This document shows positions 36,428 through 48,830 of a stretch of DNA of 64,000 bases, piece by piece (positions within the stretch are counted from its first letter, which is position 1; each line of letters opens with the position of its first letter). A program made the translations under genes and the position numbers. The stretch comes from Ctenosaura bakeri (lineage: Eukaryota > Chordata > Lepidosauria > Squamata > Iguanidae), in the NCBI GenBank assembly GCA_948474755.1, contig CAOLHI010000353.1, positions 372,001 to 436,000 on the forward strand, read 5' to 3'. Below the pieces are notes generated by a model. It ran no database searches, was not told where the DNA came from, and worked only from the letters and a program-made list of their open reading frames with translations.

Positions 36428-36799
36428 TTAGTGTAATTTCCTATGATATCTTCAAGGGTGGCCCTATAGGGGACAGTTCCATGGGTGGCACATTTTAAAT
36501 TCAATCCATACATAGAAATCCCAAGCTTATCATCTTCCTCCTGTGTTGGAGTAACATAAGGGCAGAGTCTCAGCTTCAAATGCTGGATTGTTCATTATTT
36601 ACAGCTTGGCAGCCATCAGATTACCCAGCAGTAATTTTTTGTTGGACACTGAATATGTTCTTTGTTAGAGTTGGGTTGTTCATCATCCACAGCTTGCTTA
36701 AAGTCCTTCAGACATTATAATTAGTACATTTACAACAACTACTTGATCTCATAACTAGAGTTTGTTTACTCATATGAATCCTGCACCATTTCCTCACAA
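36428..36799. other. No recognised feature
   Basis: Two loosely similar phrases (GATTGTTCATTATTTACAGC and GTTGTTCATCATCCACAGC) recur about 100 bp apart, suggesting an old local duplication. Confidence 0.35.
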
Positions 36800-37190
36800 C
36801 AACACTCTCCTGCATCGTCCTATTGCAACCCTGGCAGTGCCTTTGCCAGGAAGGGAATGCAACAGGAAAATTCCCCTGTGTACCTGACCAGCTCCCTAAG
36901 GAAGGGAGCACAAGGGACATGTGTCTGCCTTCTGCAGTGCAGTTGGGCTCTTTCTCATGTTGCACTGGGGAAGGAAGTGCCTCCACTGAGTTTCCTGCCC
37001 TTCCACATGGCAGATAAGTATAGGAGCACCACATGATCAAGGGCACTTAATGGATTTAATCCGTTAAGCAAATATCCCATGATCACAACACATGGGGACG
37101 GGATGGTAACGGGACCATGACAATGTCATCTGAAAGCACGACCTGGGTCCCATCCCCATATGTGGAATGTGATGCCGTGTGGAAATTGCC
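36800..37190 (-). mobile_element. MITE with GGCAATTTCCACAC end, related to 6014-6260
   Basis: The high-coordinate end CCGTGTGGAAATTGCC is the reverse complement of the shared terminal motif. The minus-strand interior (GGGATGGGACCCAG, CATGGTCCCGTTACCATCCC, GGATTAAATCCATTAAGTGC) is colinear with 6014-6260. The other end was not pinned down. Confidence 0.55.
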
Positions 37191-37457
37191 TTGGTTTTGT
37201 ACATATATTTATTGTTATATGGCTCACTTATTTTAGACTCATGTTTTTAACACCATATATTTACATCATATATTTAGATAGTCTATGATTTTTTCTTTTC
37301 TTTTGCCATATAACGTATTTTTGCCTTTGGCTGCCTCATATGTTATTTTTCATATTGTATGTATGAAATCCTATTGAACTCAGTATATTTTTCTATTTTT
37401 CATAATTATGATTTATAATTATTTATTGGTTGTTTGTCCTGTTTATGTGATGTCTAG
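37191..37457. other. No recognised feature
   Basis: AT-rich sequence leading to a possible splice acceptor at 37456-37457. Confidence 0.35.
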
Positions 37458-37615
37458 GAACAGAAAAAGAAAAACAAGTGATTGAGGAAGAGGGCCTCAA
37501 AAGGAAAGCAGATGAGGAAGATCTACAAAAGGAGAAAGTTGCAAGAAACTTAGAAATTAGAAACAAAAGAGTTAAAGTTATTTATTCAGCATATACATGT
37601 TATCTAAAACCTTAA
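37458..37615 (+). CDS. Candidate terminal exon or exon fossil, charged helix
   Basis: After a moderate acceptor (TTTATGTGATGTCTAG), a frame starting at 37460 runs 51 codons to TAA at 37613: TEKEKQVIEEEGLKRKADEE then DLQKEKVARNLEIRNKRVKV. It is strongly charged and helix-like, unlike the surrounding AT-rich chance frames, and has the character of a real coding segment. AATAAA overlaps the stop (37614-37619). I do not recognise the protein. It could be the last exon of a gene outside the window, an old pseudogene piece, or chance in an A-rich stretch. Confidence 0.22.
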
Positions 37616-40600
37616 TAAATGGTGTGAAAATTCAGTGGCAATTGTAGAATGTCATAACTAAATAACTAAATAACTTTCTATTTCATAAATAAATAAAATA
37701 CCTTTGTATTTCCAATATTTCCAGTATTTCCAGATCCTAATTGACCCTGGCAAAGGTGTTTAACAAAAGAGCTAGACAGCATAATAAAGATAATGCATGT
37801 ATCTGTTTCAGGTGACTGCATGAAAGGCAGTAACAATTTAGATTTAATCCATGAATACATTCTCACTGTGTTGCTTTGTGTAAAGTGAGTGATGCTGATC
37901 CCATGATCTTGTTCTCTCACTTTCTCTTTAGATAATGATGCAAGTAGAACAAAGATAAAATTGAGGAGAACATGTGTACTGAATCTAATAAAGAGAATGA
38001 TTACAGTTTTTGTGAATGCTGATTAATGTGATTTTTCAAGAAATATGGCTACATTTGACTACTTGCACACTATGTGTATACTGTGATTCCGCAACATCAG
38101 GAATGTGAGAACGAGGAAGCAAATGAGTCAATGCACCCCAAAAGATAATTGACTCACTCAGTTGAAATGTCCATTTAATTTACAAGCCCCTAACATTTCA
38201 GGAGTTTAAAACCTCAGGTGTTAAAAATTAATCTTAGCCATCTGAAATGGGAGATAGCACAAACTCAATAGACTATAACAAAGAAATGTGAATGGAGATA
38301 ACAAATGCAAGGCATGCATCTTAAATGTCACACAAGCCAGAGGAACTGCAATGTAGGCAGGCAAGGACAGCAGCTCCTGGGATCCTTTCATTACAGTATG
38401 GTACTGTCACCATCTACGCTTATAGCTACATTGCAAGTTAAGTAACAGCTACAAACTTACGAATAATCAAATTCATGAAAGTTACACCCAAGAAACTTGA
38501 CAGCTGATGGTAGTTGCACATGTCACACATTATTAATGGGGGAGTTATGGCCTGATAGGCATTAGTTTCAGTATGATTTTTAAAAAAAGTTTTCTCTGCA
38601 GAAAGAAACTTTAGTTGTTGTTTTTTTCTGTAGAAAACAGTGTATATGAAAAATACAATTCCAGTGAAAAATGTTGGGGTTTTCTTAAATAAAAAAAGGT
38701 TCTATGCAAGAACAAAGTAAGTGAAGATTTACCTAAATCTATTCTGTGTGAACCTTTGTGTTTTCAGCGGTAAAGCATATTCTCCCCTTTCCTTGTTGAT
38801 GGCTGTTTGGTGTAATAATAAAACAGGATGAATCAGTGAGTAACACAGCTTCAGCTTTTAACTTGACCATGACACAAAGATCTTCTGTGGGTATGCTGTT
38901 GTTTTTTATTATTATTATTGAGAGTTAAATTTGTTTTCAATTGTTTTTCATTAATATTTTATTTGTTTTTTCCCAGTTAGTGGCTTATTTTTTATTTATT
39001 TTTTAAAAAATATATTTTTAAAAAGTTATTAATTTGTATTTTAAGCTGGTTTGTTTCTCATAGTGGGACAAAGCAGGATATAAGAAAAAGAAGGAAGGAA
39101 GGAAGGAAGGAAGGAAGGAAGGAAGGAAGGAAGGAAGGAAGGAAGGAAGGAATTGTTTCCTTTCTTAGTGTGATTCATTTAAAAAAGAATTATGTTAAGA
39201 ATCATTGTCTGTGCATGCATGTACTATTTTGCATTCATCTGAAATCTGCTAGCAAACATCTTTATTTGATTCATAAAGCACATTTTTTTAAAAAAAAATA
39301 TCTTGGATGTTTTATTCATACTATGAAGCAAAGCATGCTGATACTGATACCCACAGCACTTAATTTAATTTCAATAATATCTCCCCACTGGTAAAACACA
39401 TTGCCCTTTACAGAACTGATTATATGGAGATATTAATCCAGAGCCTTCTGATTCTAAACTAGATGGACTGAAATAGTCCAAAATTAGCCTAAGAAAAAGA
39501 TTAAAAATAGGACTATATGGTAATCAATCACTGAGCACTTCTGTGCTGTATTAGATAATCCTTCTTTAATTTGGGTTGATACCAATAGTCTTGGAAACAA
39601 ACTAGAACTCATACAAAGATTAAAAACAGATGGAACAGTTTTAGATAAAATATGATGCTAATTATGAGTCATTCACGAATGCTAGAATTTCAAATCTCCT
39701 CAAAGTATGTGCTCTTCAGTTTAAGGAGAAAATAAAATACACCCTTGTACTCAAAATCATCATAGTAAATCATCCTGTATAAACTCAAAAAACCTCCCTC
39801 TACAGATATCCTTCAAAGATGCTATGAAAAGCCATTATTCTTTACTTCCAACTTTTTATTTTCTGTTTGGTAAATTCTGCAAAAAATAATAATAATAACT
39901 TTCCTTCTGCTGCTTTTTAGGCAACTGGGCTAGATATCTAAATATTATTTTTTTAAAAAAAAAATGGATTTGAAGCTCTTTGAACTGACTAAACCTGATG
40001 TCCCCCACTCTCGCCCCCATTCCTAAAAGCCAATTTTCTATTGTCAAAATAAATTGCTTATTTCAGGTTTAGGGAAATAGCCCCACTTATATATGGAGGC
40101 TAAGTAATCACCCACTGTTCTAAATGGCATCTCCAGAAAAGTGAAAATCAGATCATTTATCTGCGACATAGCCAGACTAACCCAAGAGAAGTTAACTTGA
40201 ACTAAAACGCCAGTCCCAAATAGCAATTTCACACATAGAAGCAGCACTATCAGCATACAGTATATATGAATAAATAAATTCCTCAGGGTATAAAGCAGAT
40301 AACCGTTTTCAGTGAATCTGTTCTTACCCACAATTGCAGGACTGTTTGCTTTAATAAAATCAAGTTGTCTTTAAGCTTCCTATATTTAACAGCATTGGTG
40401 AAAACGCTAGGTGTAATCTTTTGATTTAGATCTTCTAAATTAGTTTTTGGTAGGTCTTTATTTTCTTTTGGAATCTGCTACCTGTTAAACTGCCTTTATC
40501 AGACTGAACTGTACAACACTGACAAATAAACTAGGCTGCATTCATCTTGGTAGATCACAGAGGTCCAGTGCAAAGAAAATGCAGGGCCAGGTTGTGATGT

Positions 40601-42084
40601 TTTGCTACACTAAGTGATATACTGACATGGTCTCCCTATCCATTCCAGGCCCAATAGCCTACTTGTGGTTGAATCTTTCTTTAATGTTGTCAATGAAACA
40701 GCATTCTCCGTTACATCTGAAGGTACCCCTTTAGCTTAGGAGGTACATAGAATACTACTTGGGACATAGTTTTTCTACTTCCAGCTGACCTTTTCATCTG
40801 CCACTTGAAGTGACTGTCACCATGCTGAATGAGTAAGAGACACTGCCTTAATGCTGCATTACCTGAATAGAAAGATATAGGGTTATGCTGCTTTTATTTC
40901 CTGCTGTTCAGGAATTTGGCTTGTGAAACTCTTCAAAGTTTGTGCACCTACCTTCTTTTTACCTCAATGACCTCTTTCCTTGATCCTGAAATACTCTCTT
41001 TAAGATTTAAGTACAGTTTGTGTTTTAAGTCCAAATGCTTGCTGGAAGTTTATTCTAACAATTTTTGGTTTCTTCTGGTCATTTTTCTGGTTTTCTGATC
41101 CTGGCTTACATTGCTGGAGTACTTCACTCTTGCCTCAGAATCTTCAGTTATTTCCAGATCTCCTTGTTACTCTTTGTAGGTTACTGGTTTTTCCTAAAGC
41201 AAAAAATTCACTATGATTCTCTCTCAGTCATGGCAGATACTGTTGACCCTAAGTCAAAATCAGTTTGATTTTTTAAAGTAAAGTTGAAATGCATTTCTTT
41301 GTTTTCCAATTCCAATAGAATGGAGGTGGGGTTTATTAGAGTCTTTGGATTTGAAATAATGTTCTGACATTCTTTTTCACACTGAGTTTATAGTAAGTTC
41401 AACAGAACAGTTATTTTTACCTTGTTTTTCTGAATACTAGTCATGTTTATCAAGTAATTTTGATTGAACAGTGCTTATTTGTGGATTGGAACAAGAAATG
41501 TTATTTCTGCGACCTATGGAGTCCAGCAGGGGATTAAGCACAAGAGAATTCAAATGGAATTACTTCTAAGTCAACATGCATACAGCGGTTTTATGTTTTA
41601 TGTAAGAAAGTACAACTGAATATTACATATGAATAGACACAGAGACGTGACACAGGAGGAACACATTGGTGGTACTCGTCTTGCCTGAGCCACAGCCTTG
41701 TGATGCAATAACACAAATGATTAGCCCTAAATCCACCAGTGAATGATAGGCAATATTGTGTTCTTGTGTAACAGTAAAAATCACATTTTGTTCTCATCCA
41801 CTTGGCCCCACGAATCACTGGAATTCAGCCTCTTAGATGTTTCTCAGATGAAAAAAAAAAGCCCACTCCAGATAATTCCAATTTGAATTTCTGTTCAGAT
41901 TTGGGATTTCAAAATTACCTGACCTTATTTCTTGATATGAGTAGACACTTATACAGTTTTCTATGGAGTCATTAATACCTATTTTATCTGATTCTCATTA
42001 GTGACTTGTAACAACAGAGGAGAGTTGGAGGGCATAAATTGAAAAGTGGAAAGCTACATGTTCACCATTTCTGCAATCATCATC
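37616..42084. other. AT-rich unique sequence with simple repeats
   Basis: No gene or well-defined element recognised in 4.5 kb. 38585-38760 weakly resembles the TTTTCTGCACAGAA family. (AAGG)n lies at 39090-39152. Frames at 40044-40331 and 40916-41268 are hydrophobic by composition and carry no motif. Confidence 0.4.
39090..39152. repeat. (AAGG)n microsatellite
   Basis: About 15 uninterrupted GGAA units; the longest perfect array in the window. Confidence 0.95.
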
Positions 42085-42104
42085 CCCACCACCACCACCA
42101 CCAT
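42085..42104. repeat. (CCA)n microsatellite
   Basis: Six CCA units. Confidence 0.85.
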
Positions 42105-42883
42105 TACAGGTTAAATCAGAAGACAGGCAGAGCAGAATATGAGATGTAGTGACTCCATGAATCACTAACACAACAGTATAACAAAAATCTACTTACAACT
42201 GACACCAGTCCTAACCATGGTTAATAGCAATCATATACTTGTTTATCCATGGTTTGCTTCTGAAGACACACTTAATTCCCACTAGAAAGTTCTGTATGGC
42301 CAACAATAACATTAAAACAGTAACCAACATCACTAAATCCAAAGGTGGTCCCAATTAGTTGTGGCTAATGTAGAAAAAAAAACTGTTTAGAAGTAAAGAA
42401 AAAGATTCAGTATATTTCAATCTAAACAGTATATACTTGTCCTTATATCTCCCAATAAGAATATTACAAAGTGACCATAGCTCCAAAAAAAATGAAGAAA
42501 AGAAAAGAAAATTACACATAGTAATTAAAGGGAGAATGTGATTAAACATGGAATGTATTCCAACAAAAAAATGTGGTAAGGTAGATAAGGGAAGGGTGAA
42601 GAGGTTTACAATTCTATTTTAGAAAAATCTAATTAAAAGGAAGTTTTATCCTAGTGTTTTCATCATTGATTGAGAGATGCTGGCCTATTGGTAGAAACTG
42701 TTCTGGCAAGGAGAACTATTATATGTCAATATGAGAATTAAAAAATAGGGATTCGGTAAATGTATGAGGGAGGACACATATTCTGTAGAAAGATAATGCC
42801 TGATCTTCATATTTTTGTTTAAAATAGTAATGTAATGGATCTTCCACATTCATGGTGGTTACCACACCATACACCTTCTGTTC
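42105..42883. other. No recognised feature
   Basis: AT-rich, A-run-rich unique sequence. Confidence 0.4.
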
Positions 42884-43215
42884 TCCCTCCTTCTCTCCTG
42901 CCCTGCTAAAATTGCCATCCCTTCATACTTTTCCCACCTTGTCACCACCAAATCTCAGACAGATTTTAAACCCCTCCAAGATCATAGATTCCTTCTCTCA
43001 ACTTTTCTTTGTCCCAAGACTCCTTTACTCTCCTTGCCTCTGCCAGATTCTAAACCCCTCCAAGAACATCCATTCTTTTTCCCTAATCCTTCAGGAGAGT
43101 GAGAAAAGGATTGGGAGGAAGAGGAGTCAGGAAGGAGGTGGGCGGACTTGGAAGGAGTTTAAAATCTGGCTCAGGCAAGGTGGGAAAAGACACAGGGCAG
43201 GACAGGAGAGAGATA
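42884..43215. repeat. Pyrimidine/purine inverted repeat with two direct copies in the left arm
   Basis: The left arm carries two diverged direct copies of a block containing CAGATTTTAAACCCCTCCAA (second copy CAGATTCTAAACCCCTCCAA). The right arm holds the block inverted: GGAAGGAGTTTAAAATCTGG, then CAAGGTGGGAAAAG and CAGGGCAGGACAGGAGAGAG, matching TTTTCCCACCTTG and CTCTCCTGCCCTG on the left. The turn lies near ATCCTTCAGGAGAGTGAG. A 231-codon frame (42852-43547) crosses the whole structure. Its repeated RQILNPSK / CQILNPSK phrases simply reflect the direct copies, so I do not call it a gene. Confidence 0.65.
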
Positions 43216-43550
43216 CCAGTGGAGTGAGGAGAACAAGCACCCATGCACAATCAGATCCACAAAAGAGAAACCTGCAAATGAAGGGGGTAGACTGTTTTTC
43301 TCAAATCCTTTCTTTCAAATTTATGAAGAAATTGGTGGAATTCAGACAGCTTTCACAAAATAAAATCCTCATCTATCAGGAGAGGTTATGTTGGCCAGAT
43401 ATTTATAGAGCTATGTTAATTGAACTTGCCTGGCAGGTGTTCATGTACCTATTCTTTTCCACAGGAAAAAAGACCAGACTTGTGCCCACAGTGACAGCCA
43501 ATTTTGTGCCTTACCATCTCATTCTGGCTTATACATCACTGCCATAAAGA

Positions 43551-43755
43551 ATGCCATCATGATCTAGTGAGTTGAATGTTTGGACTAGAGTTTAAATCCT
43601 TCCCCAGCCATGAAAACCCATTAGGTAGCCTTGAAGAAGACACATTCTCCCAGCTTCAGAGGAAGGCAACAGCAAATCTCTTCCAAATTAAGCTTTCAAT
43701 GAAATCCCAATGATAGAGTTTGTATAAGTCAGAGTCAACTTGAAAACATATCATG
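43551..43755 (+). mobile_element. tRNA-derived SINE (ACA-tail family), strongly decayed
   Basis: Diverged but colinear with the family: TTGAATGTTTGGACTAGAGT, CCCAGCCATGAAAACCCATT, CAGCTTCAGAGGAAGGCAAC, then TAAGTCAGAGTCAACTTGAA. Confidence 0.6.
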
Positions 43756-43765
43756 AAAAGCACTG

Positions 43766-45649
43766 GCCACTATCAAAGTGCACACACACTTATGTATGAG
43801 TGTGTATGCATTTTGTGAAGCTTTCTACTATAACTCCAGAAGGAGATCAGACATTTCTAAATAAAATCCACATGACCGTTGTCTTTTCCCTCCTTTTCCA
43901 AACTAATCATTGTAGCTTGAGAAGTCTGTACAAGCAGAGGCTATAGTACTTGTATTGATTAGTGGAGGGAACCCAAGAGATCACAGGTACTGTGTTTCAA
44001 AGCAACTCTTGACTGTCAACTCTTTTCATAATTTGGTTGCTATGGTAGCTGCAAACATGTCCTTTCTTTCCTCCATGATGATGTCTCCTTCTATTTTTCT
44101 TCTGCACAGAGATTTTGGTAGAGCCAAACAAATATCAGGAAGTAATCATATAAAAAGGGTCCTGAAGAAAGATAATAATGGCTGGATTCTTCCCCTGCCA
44201 GTCAGCCTGCATACTGCTAAGTAGGGAAATTTGCTTTGAACTAGAATCTGCTCAAATCATTAGGGTTTCCATAACAACAACATGAGACAAAAGTATCATT
44301 CAAGGTGGTTTGCAGCATTATAAAATTAAGCATTAATAGCAGCAACAGTGTTCATATTAACACTTAAGACAATTTAAGGAAACAGTAATGAAACAATGCT
44401 AGACTTTTACCCACACTGTTATGTATTAAATGTTCAGAAACAAATGTTTTTAATAGGACACTTAAAAAACTAACAACCTGTTTTTACTACGATAATAGGT
44501 GTTCAGTGGTATTTTGTGTTAAGCTATGCTGTAATCACTTTGGGTCCCATATTGGGAAGAAGTCAGAATATGAACAAAATACATAAGTAAAAACCCAGAC
44601 TTTTTTCAGACTTGTGGGGAGGAAAGTGGAAAAGCTATTGTCGCTGCCCCTCTAGTGCAGATTTCAACTCAACACCCACTGCCACCAACATCTTTGCTCC
44701 TTTGTGGGTTTATTTAGAGGCTGAAGGAGTGACCCTCAGGTAGTGGAAGTTCACAGCTTCCATGTCTGTGGATTAGTAAATCCATGTGAGGTTTGTTACC
44801 TCAAAATATGGGTGACTCAAGGGTCCATCTGAGATGTCAGTGCCTCGGTAAAACATTGGGGAAAATCAGCTCAAGGAGGGGGCCTGCAAGGTTAAGGGTA
44901 ACCATATAAGATCTTTTACATCTATGTCTACTAATTCAAGGAAGAACCAGTTGGAGATCCAAAAATAAGTTTATTTCTTTTACTAGTGGAATTAACAATC
45001 ACACACACACAAAAGATCCACACAGACTCATGATCACACAAGGCTAACTGAAGGAAAAGGGAGGAAAAGTTTGGATAGCAAGAGTTCAGGGTGAAATGTA
45101 AGATATTTACCAATCCAATAAAGAAGTGAAGTGTGATGCGGCTTACACTAGGAGTTCAAGGACTGTACACAAATGAGAATTAGAGTGGCAGAGCCATGAC
45201 CAGTAACCAGTGTACTGCAAGTTGGCTAGACCAAAACTGGGTTTTAAATACATCTTTTTCTGCCTGGAGGGCAAAGGTGTTAATGGCTGTCCAGCAGCAC
45301 AAACAGTGGGGTCCAGAATGGACTAATGGTCTTATTGTTAGGTAACAAAAGGCTAATAGGAATCATGATAGCTCCTTGATTGCTGGGCAGATGTGGGGAC
45401 AACAGGGAAGTTGGTGGTCAGAGGAAGAGGGATTAAGGCAATCAACCATTTTGTGGGAACATTGTAGGCACTATTGTTTGTGAAGGTTGAATTGTGGAAG
45501 GCTAACTGTAAGTTCATTGTTGCTGGAATCTCCCTGATGATTTCCTGACTATGACCAGGAAATGCCTTGGGATCTTGTCTGATCTAGTTTAGCAGTGCAC
45601 ATGTTCGGCCAGCTTTGCCTCTTAGCCAGTATGGCCATGCAGCCATAGC
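43766..45649. other. Unassigned sequence, possible old LTR material
   Basis: On the minus strand, about 45260-44930 reads TTTAAAACCC, a TATA-like start, then further on AATAAACTTATTTTTGG, a poly(A)-signal-like motif. This resembles an LTR, but ends and duplication were not found. Confidence 0.25.
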
Positions 45650-45770
45650 AGAGTATAATTTATATTTATGCCAATTAATATTTGCCAATTAAACCACATC
45701 AAAGCATGAGGGTGTACAGCCTGGTAACAAGCTTTAGTCCAAAAAAAGGGCCATCGAAGATGGTGAACCA
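45650..45770 (-). repeat. Unclassified dispersed repeat, copy 2
   Basis: Homologous to 8385-8470 over about 80 bp on the minus strand (core CTCATGCTTTGATGTGGTTT). Confidence 0.4.
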
Positions 45771-47136
45771 ATTTTGAGATAGGGTTTACTCCCTTGGATA
45801 GCACACTGAATGTTCAGACTGAAAGCTGGACCAGATTTATCACCCTACTGATATAGAAACCACCAGCTGCCATTGATCTCAAACCATGACATCACCATTA
45901 GGTAAGTTGTTTGTTTTTTGCCCCATCTTTTTCAGTGAACATAGCCATCTTCCAAACCTGTGTTTGTATCAGAACACAGGACGCATAACCACAAAAACTT
46001 CATTTTATGAAGAGATCTGAGCAAAGGCTGCCAGAAGGTACTCAGGAATTCTTAAGGTTCTAAACTAAGTTTTCCCACAGGAGACGTTGTCCTGAATACA
46101 TGGAGAACAATAAGAAAAGAAATGGAATAGGGAGCTACAATGCTTTTCTTCATGGAATTTCTCATTTGTAACTCCCATATCCCTTTTCAGTGCCTGAAGG
46201 AGATTAGCATCAAAGTCTCTTAAAAGCTAACATTGAAGGATTGCTACTGATCACTTGATGTATATTGTAGTCCAAGACAGTGCCTATAATACAGAAAAGT
46301 AATAATTTAACTTAAAAAAATACAAAAAGAAAAAGAAAAAAGAAAAGAAAAGAAAATGAGTGTATGGAAATTTTTAGAACTGCATACAATTCCAGTTAGT
46401 CTTTAGTCATAAAAATCACTAAAAGTACAATCCCATATAAGCTGACTAGAAGTAATTTCCCCAGAGCTTCATGGGACTTACTCTAAATATCTAATATCTA
46501 AGTTCAGCGAGGTCTCATCATTTCTCTCCCCCAGCTCCAAGTACAGTTACTGAAGAATGCTACTGAGATACTTGCTCTAGATTAGAAGTAGATCTGTCAA
46601 TGCAAAATCAATTTCTTTTCTTCTCTTTTCCCATCACCTCATCAAGGTATTTTCCTCCTGTGGTGCTTTTGGGGACATACTGATCACCTTTTAAAAACTG
46701 TATTTTTCTTGGGATTGGCCCAAATCACACTAAACCAGACTCCAGATCTGAATTAGCATGATTCAGCCCAATTTGAATCCACTCTAAATTGGCTCAGTTT
46801 ATTCTCATTCAGTTTGGAATTCCAGATTTGATCAACAATAGCTGTGCAGCTTCAGTAACGGAAACCTGCTTAACCTGTTCAATTAAATTCCTTGGGCTGG
46901 TGAGAATCCTTTCCTTCATATTTGAACTAGCATTGCTCTGGCCACTGAGGAAGATGAAAAGCATCCATCATCTAGTGAACTTAGGTTCTATCCCACTGAC
47001 ATCTCCTTTTTCTTGTGTCTTGCTTTGATTGTAAGTCTGATGGCAGACTATCATTCCCAGTGTTCCACTGAACTTCGTTAATTACTTGGAAGAGTGTGGG
47101 GATGGGCTATTAAATGAGAAATCAGAGCATTGTTTC
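45771..47136. other. No recognised feature
   Basis: AT-rich unique sequence with an A/AAAGA-rich stretch at 46312-46357. Confidence 0.4.
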
Positions 47137-47188
47137 TTAGAGACAATCAATCTATACAGCCCTTAGAGACAATCAATCTATACAGCCC
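47137..47188. repeat. Perfect 26-bp tandem duplication
   Basis: TTAGAGACAATCAATCTATA plus CAGCCC occurs twice head to tail without a mismatch. A partial third unit (AATCTATACAG) follows. Perfect identity implies a recent event. Confidence 0.95.
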
Positions 47189-47867
47189 AATCTATACAGT
47201 GTTTATATATATTATACAATAGAAAGTCACATGATTCATCACAGAGTTACCAAATGTGATATGTTATCTAAACGAGTCTGAAATGAAGACTGCAGAAAAA
47301 TTTTGCATCCAAACCAATTATCACTGTAGGAATTTTACAAAGACAAACATTGGTTGTCTGTATTCCATTTTTTAAACATATATTTACTTATGTACGTGCT
47401 CAAATGCATATTTATAACCATTTTCATAAATGTAACATTACACTTAGACTGGCTACAGCCAGCCCTTAGTTTGGGCAAAGTCTCAGCATCTCTCTCTCTC
47501 AAAATCCTTCTCTTCTTCTTCCCCCATTCCTATCCTTCTGCATTTCCAAGCTGTGATCGTAACTCAATCCTCCTGACATGGACAGGCAAGGTTGGACCTG
47601 TTCAGTAACTGTTGTTGATGCCCCATCCAGATCCTGTCACCGTCCTTAGCATACAGTTGGCCTCTACATCTCTATCACCAGCGTCAGATAACTTGGTGCC
47701 TTCTCCCTCATGTACCTTTGTACACTGTAATTCCAAACATTTTGTGGAAGTTCAGGATAAACCGCAGGATAAACCAAGCAATAAACTACATTTCCCCCCA
47801 GAAAACTGATGATGGGAGATCGATTTACAGTACCTAGCAAAAAATCCTCCCAGTAACCACTGCGCTC
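47189..47867. other. No recognised feature
   Basis: Frames at 47354-47809 have no motif. CGCAGTGGTTACTGGGAGG (minus strand) directly beyond the LTR-like end could be a degraded primer-binding site, but this is speculative. Confidence 0.3.
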
Positions 47868-48348
47868 TGAACAAAACGTGTCTCAGAGGCAAGCATTAAT
47901 CATACAGCAGAGTATTAAAACAGCAACAAGCGTGAGCAGCAGAGTGTAACATACAGCATCAGCTCTGACCCCACTCTACCCACTGGTTAGTAACTCTATC
48001 ATACAGAGTTGTCATCCAAAATACCTGGAGGCTTTTAATCTTCAAGTTCCAATATATACATATGTGTACAATCAGGATACGCAGATTCTCAGTCATAGGT
48101 TCAGCATCACAGATACATCAGGCAGAGGTTCGCTCGGACAGAGGTTCGGTGTCAGAGAGTCAGAGAAGAGTCAGAGAAAGACACAGTCTGAGCTCACCTC
48201 TTTTATACATACCTGCTGATAGATCATCAGCTAGGGACAATGGCTGATGCAACCCCTTGCCATGATTTCACATTACCATGACTCAGCCTTACTGTCCCCT
48301 AGGGATTACATCATGACTTGCCAAGTCATTCCCCAGGTGTATCCCACA
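47868..48348 (-). mobile_element. LTR-like block, probable solo LTR
   Basis: On the minus strand it begins TGTGGGATACACCTGGGG, has TATAAAAGAGG near 48201 followed by a GC-richer initiator-like segment (GTGAGCTCAGACTGTG) and ends CGTTTTGTTCA, i.e. TG...CA ends about 480 bp apart. No clean target duplication and no internal coding sequence were found. Confidence 0.4.
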
Positions 48349-48729
48349 TGTTCATCAGCTATATTTTCAACTGGAGCAAATACCACAGCATTTCTATCCA
48401 ACAGCTCATAGTCTATTTGGCATGGAATTTGGCATTAAACACATTTTTAGGATTATAGGACTTTTAAAAAAAAGAGTTTTGTTTCAGTCAATCAGTGAAA
48501 GAAATCAGAAATGTCAACCCAATTAATATCTGGTAAATTTCCTAATAAGGTATAGTTTTCTCTTTGCATGATTGAGCAGAAAGAGGCTTCAATTAAATTT
48601 CTCTGGTTTTACATTTTTTAAAAAAAGACTTCCACCCATTCAACAAGTGGGAAAAAACAAACATTTTTTTTTCCCTTGAGTTTTGGAATCCCTAGCAAGA
48701 ATCTTGAATTGATAAGAATCTTCACTATT

Positions 48730-48830
48730 CAGGATGTATTCTGCACAAAATTTGTACATAGGGGTTCTGCACAGAAAGCAACATTCTCTGTGCAGAAAAT
48801 AATATGTACTAAAATATTATTTTTATTTGA
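48730..48830. repeat. Dispersed TTTTCTGCACAGAA-rich repeat, copy
   Basis: TATTCTGCACAAAATTTG, GGGGTTCTGCACAGAAAGC, TCTCTGTGCAGAAAA follow the same vocabulary as 54545-54870, preceded by the same TTGATAAGAATCTTC-type segment in inverse arrangement. Confidence 0.45.

Noticed and set aside
42852..43547. 231-codon ORF as a gene
   Set aside because: It is spread over an inverted repeat; its internal protein repeat mirrors DNA duplication, and there is no recognisable domain.
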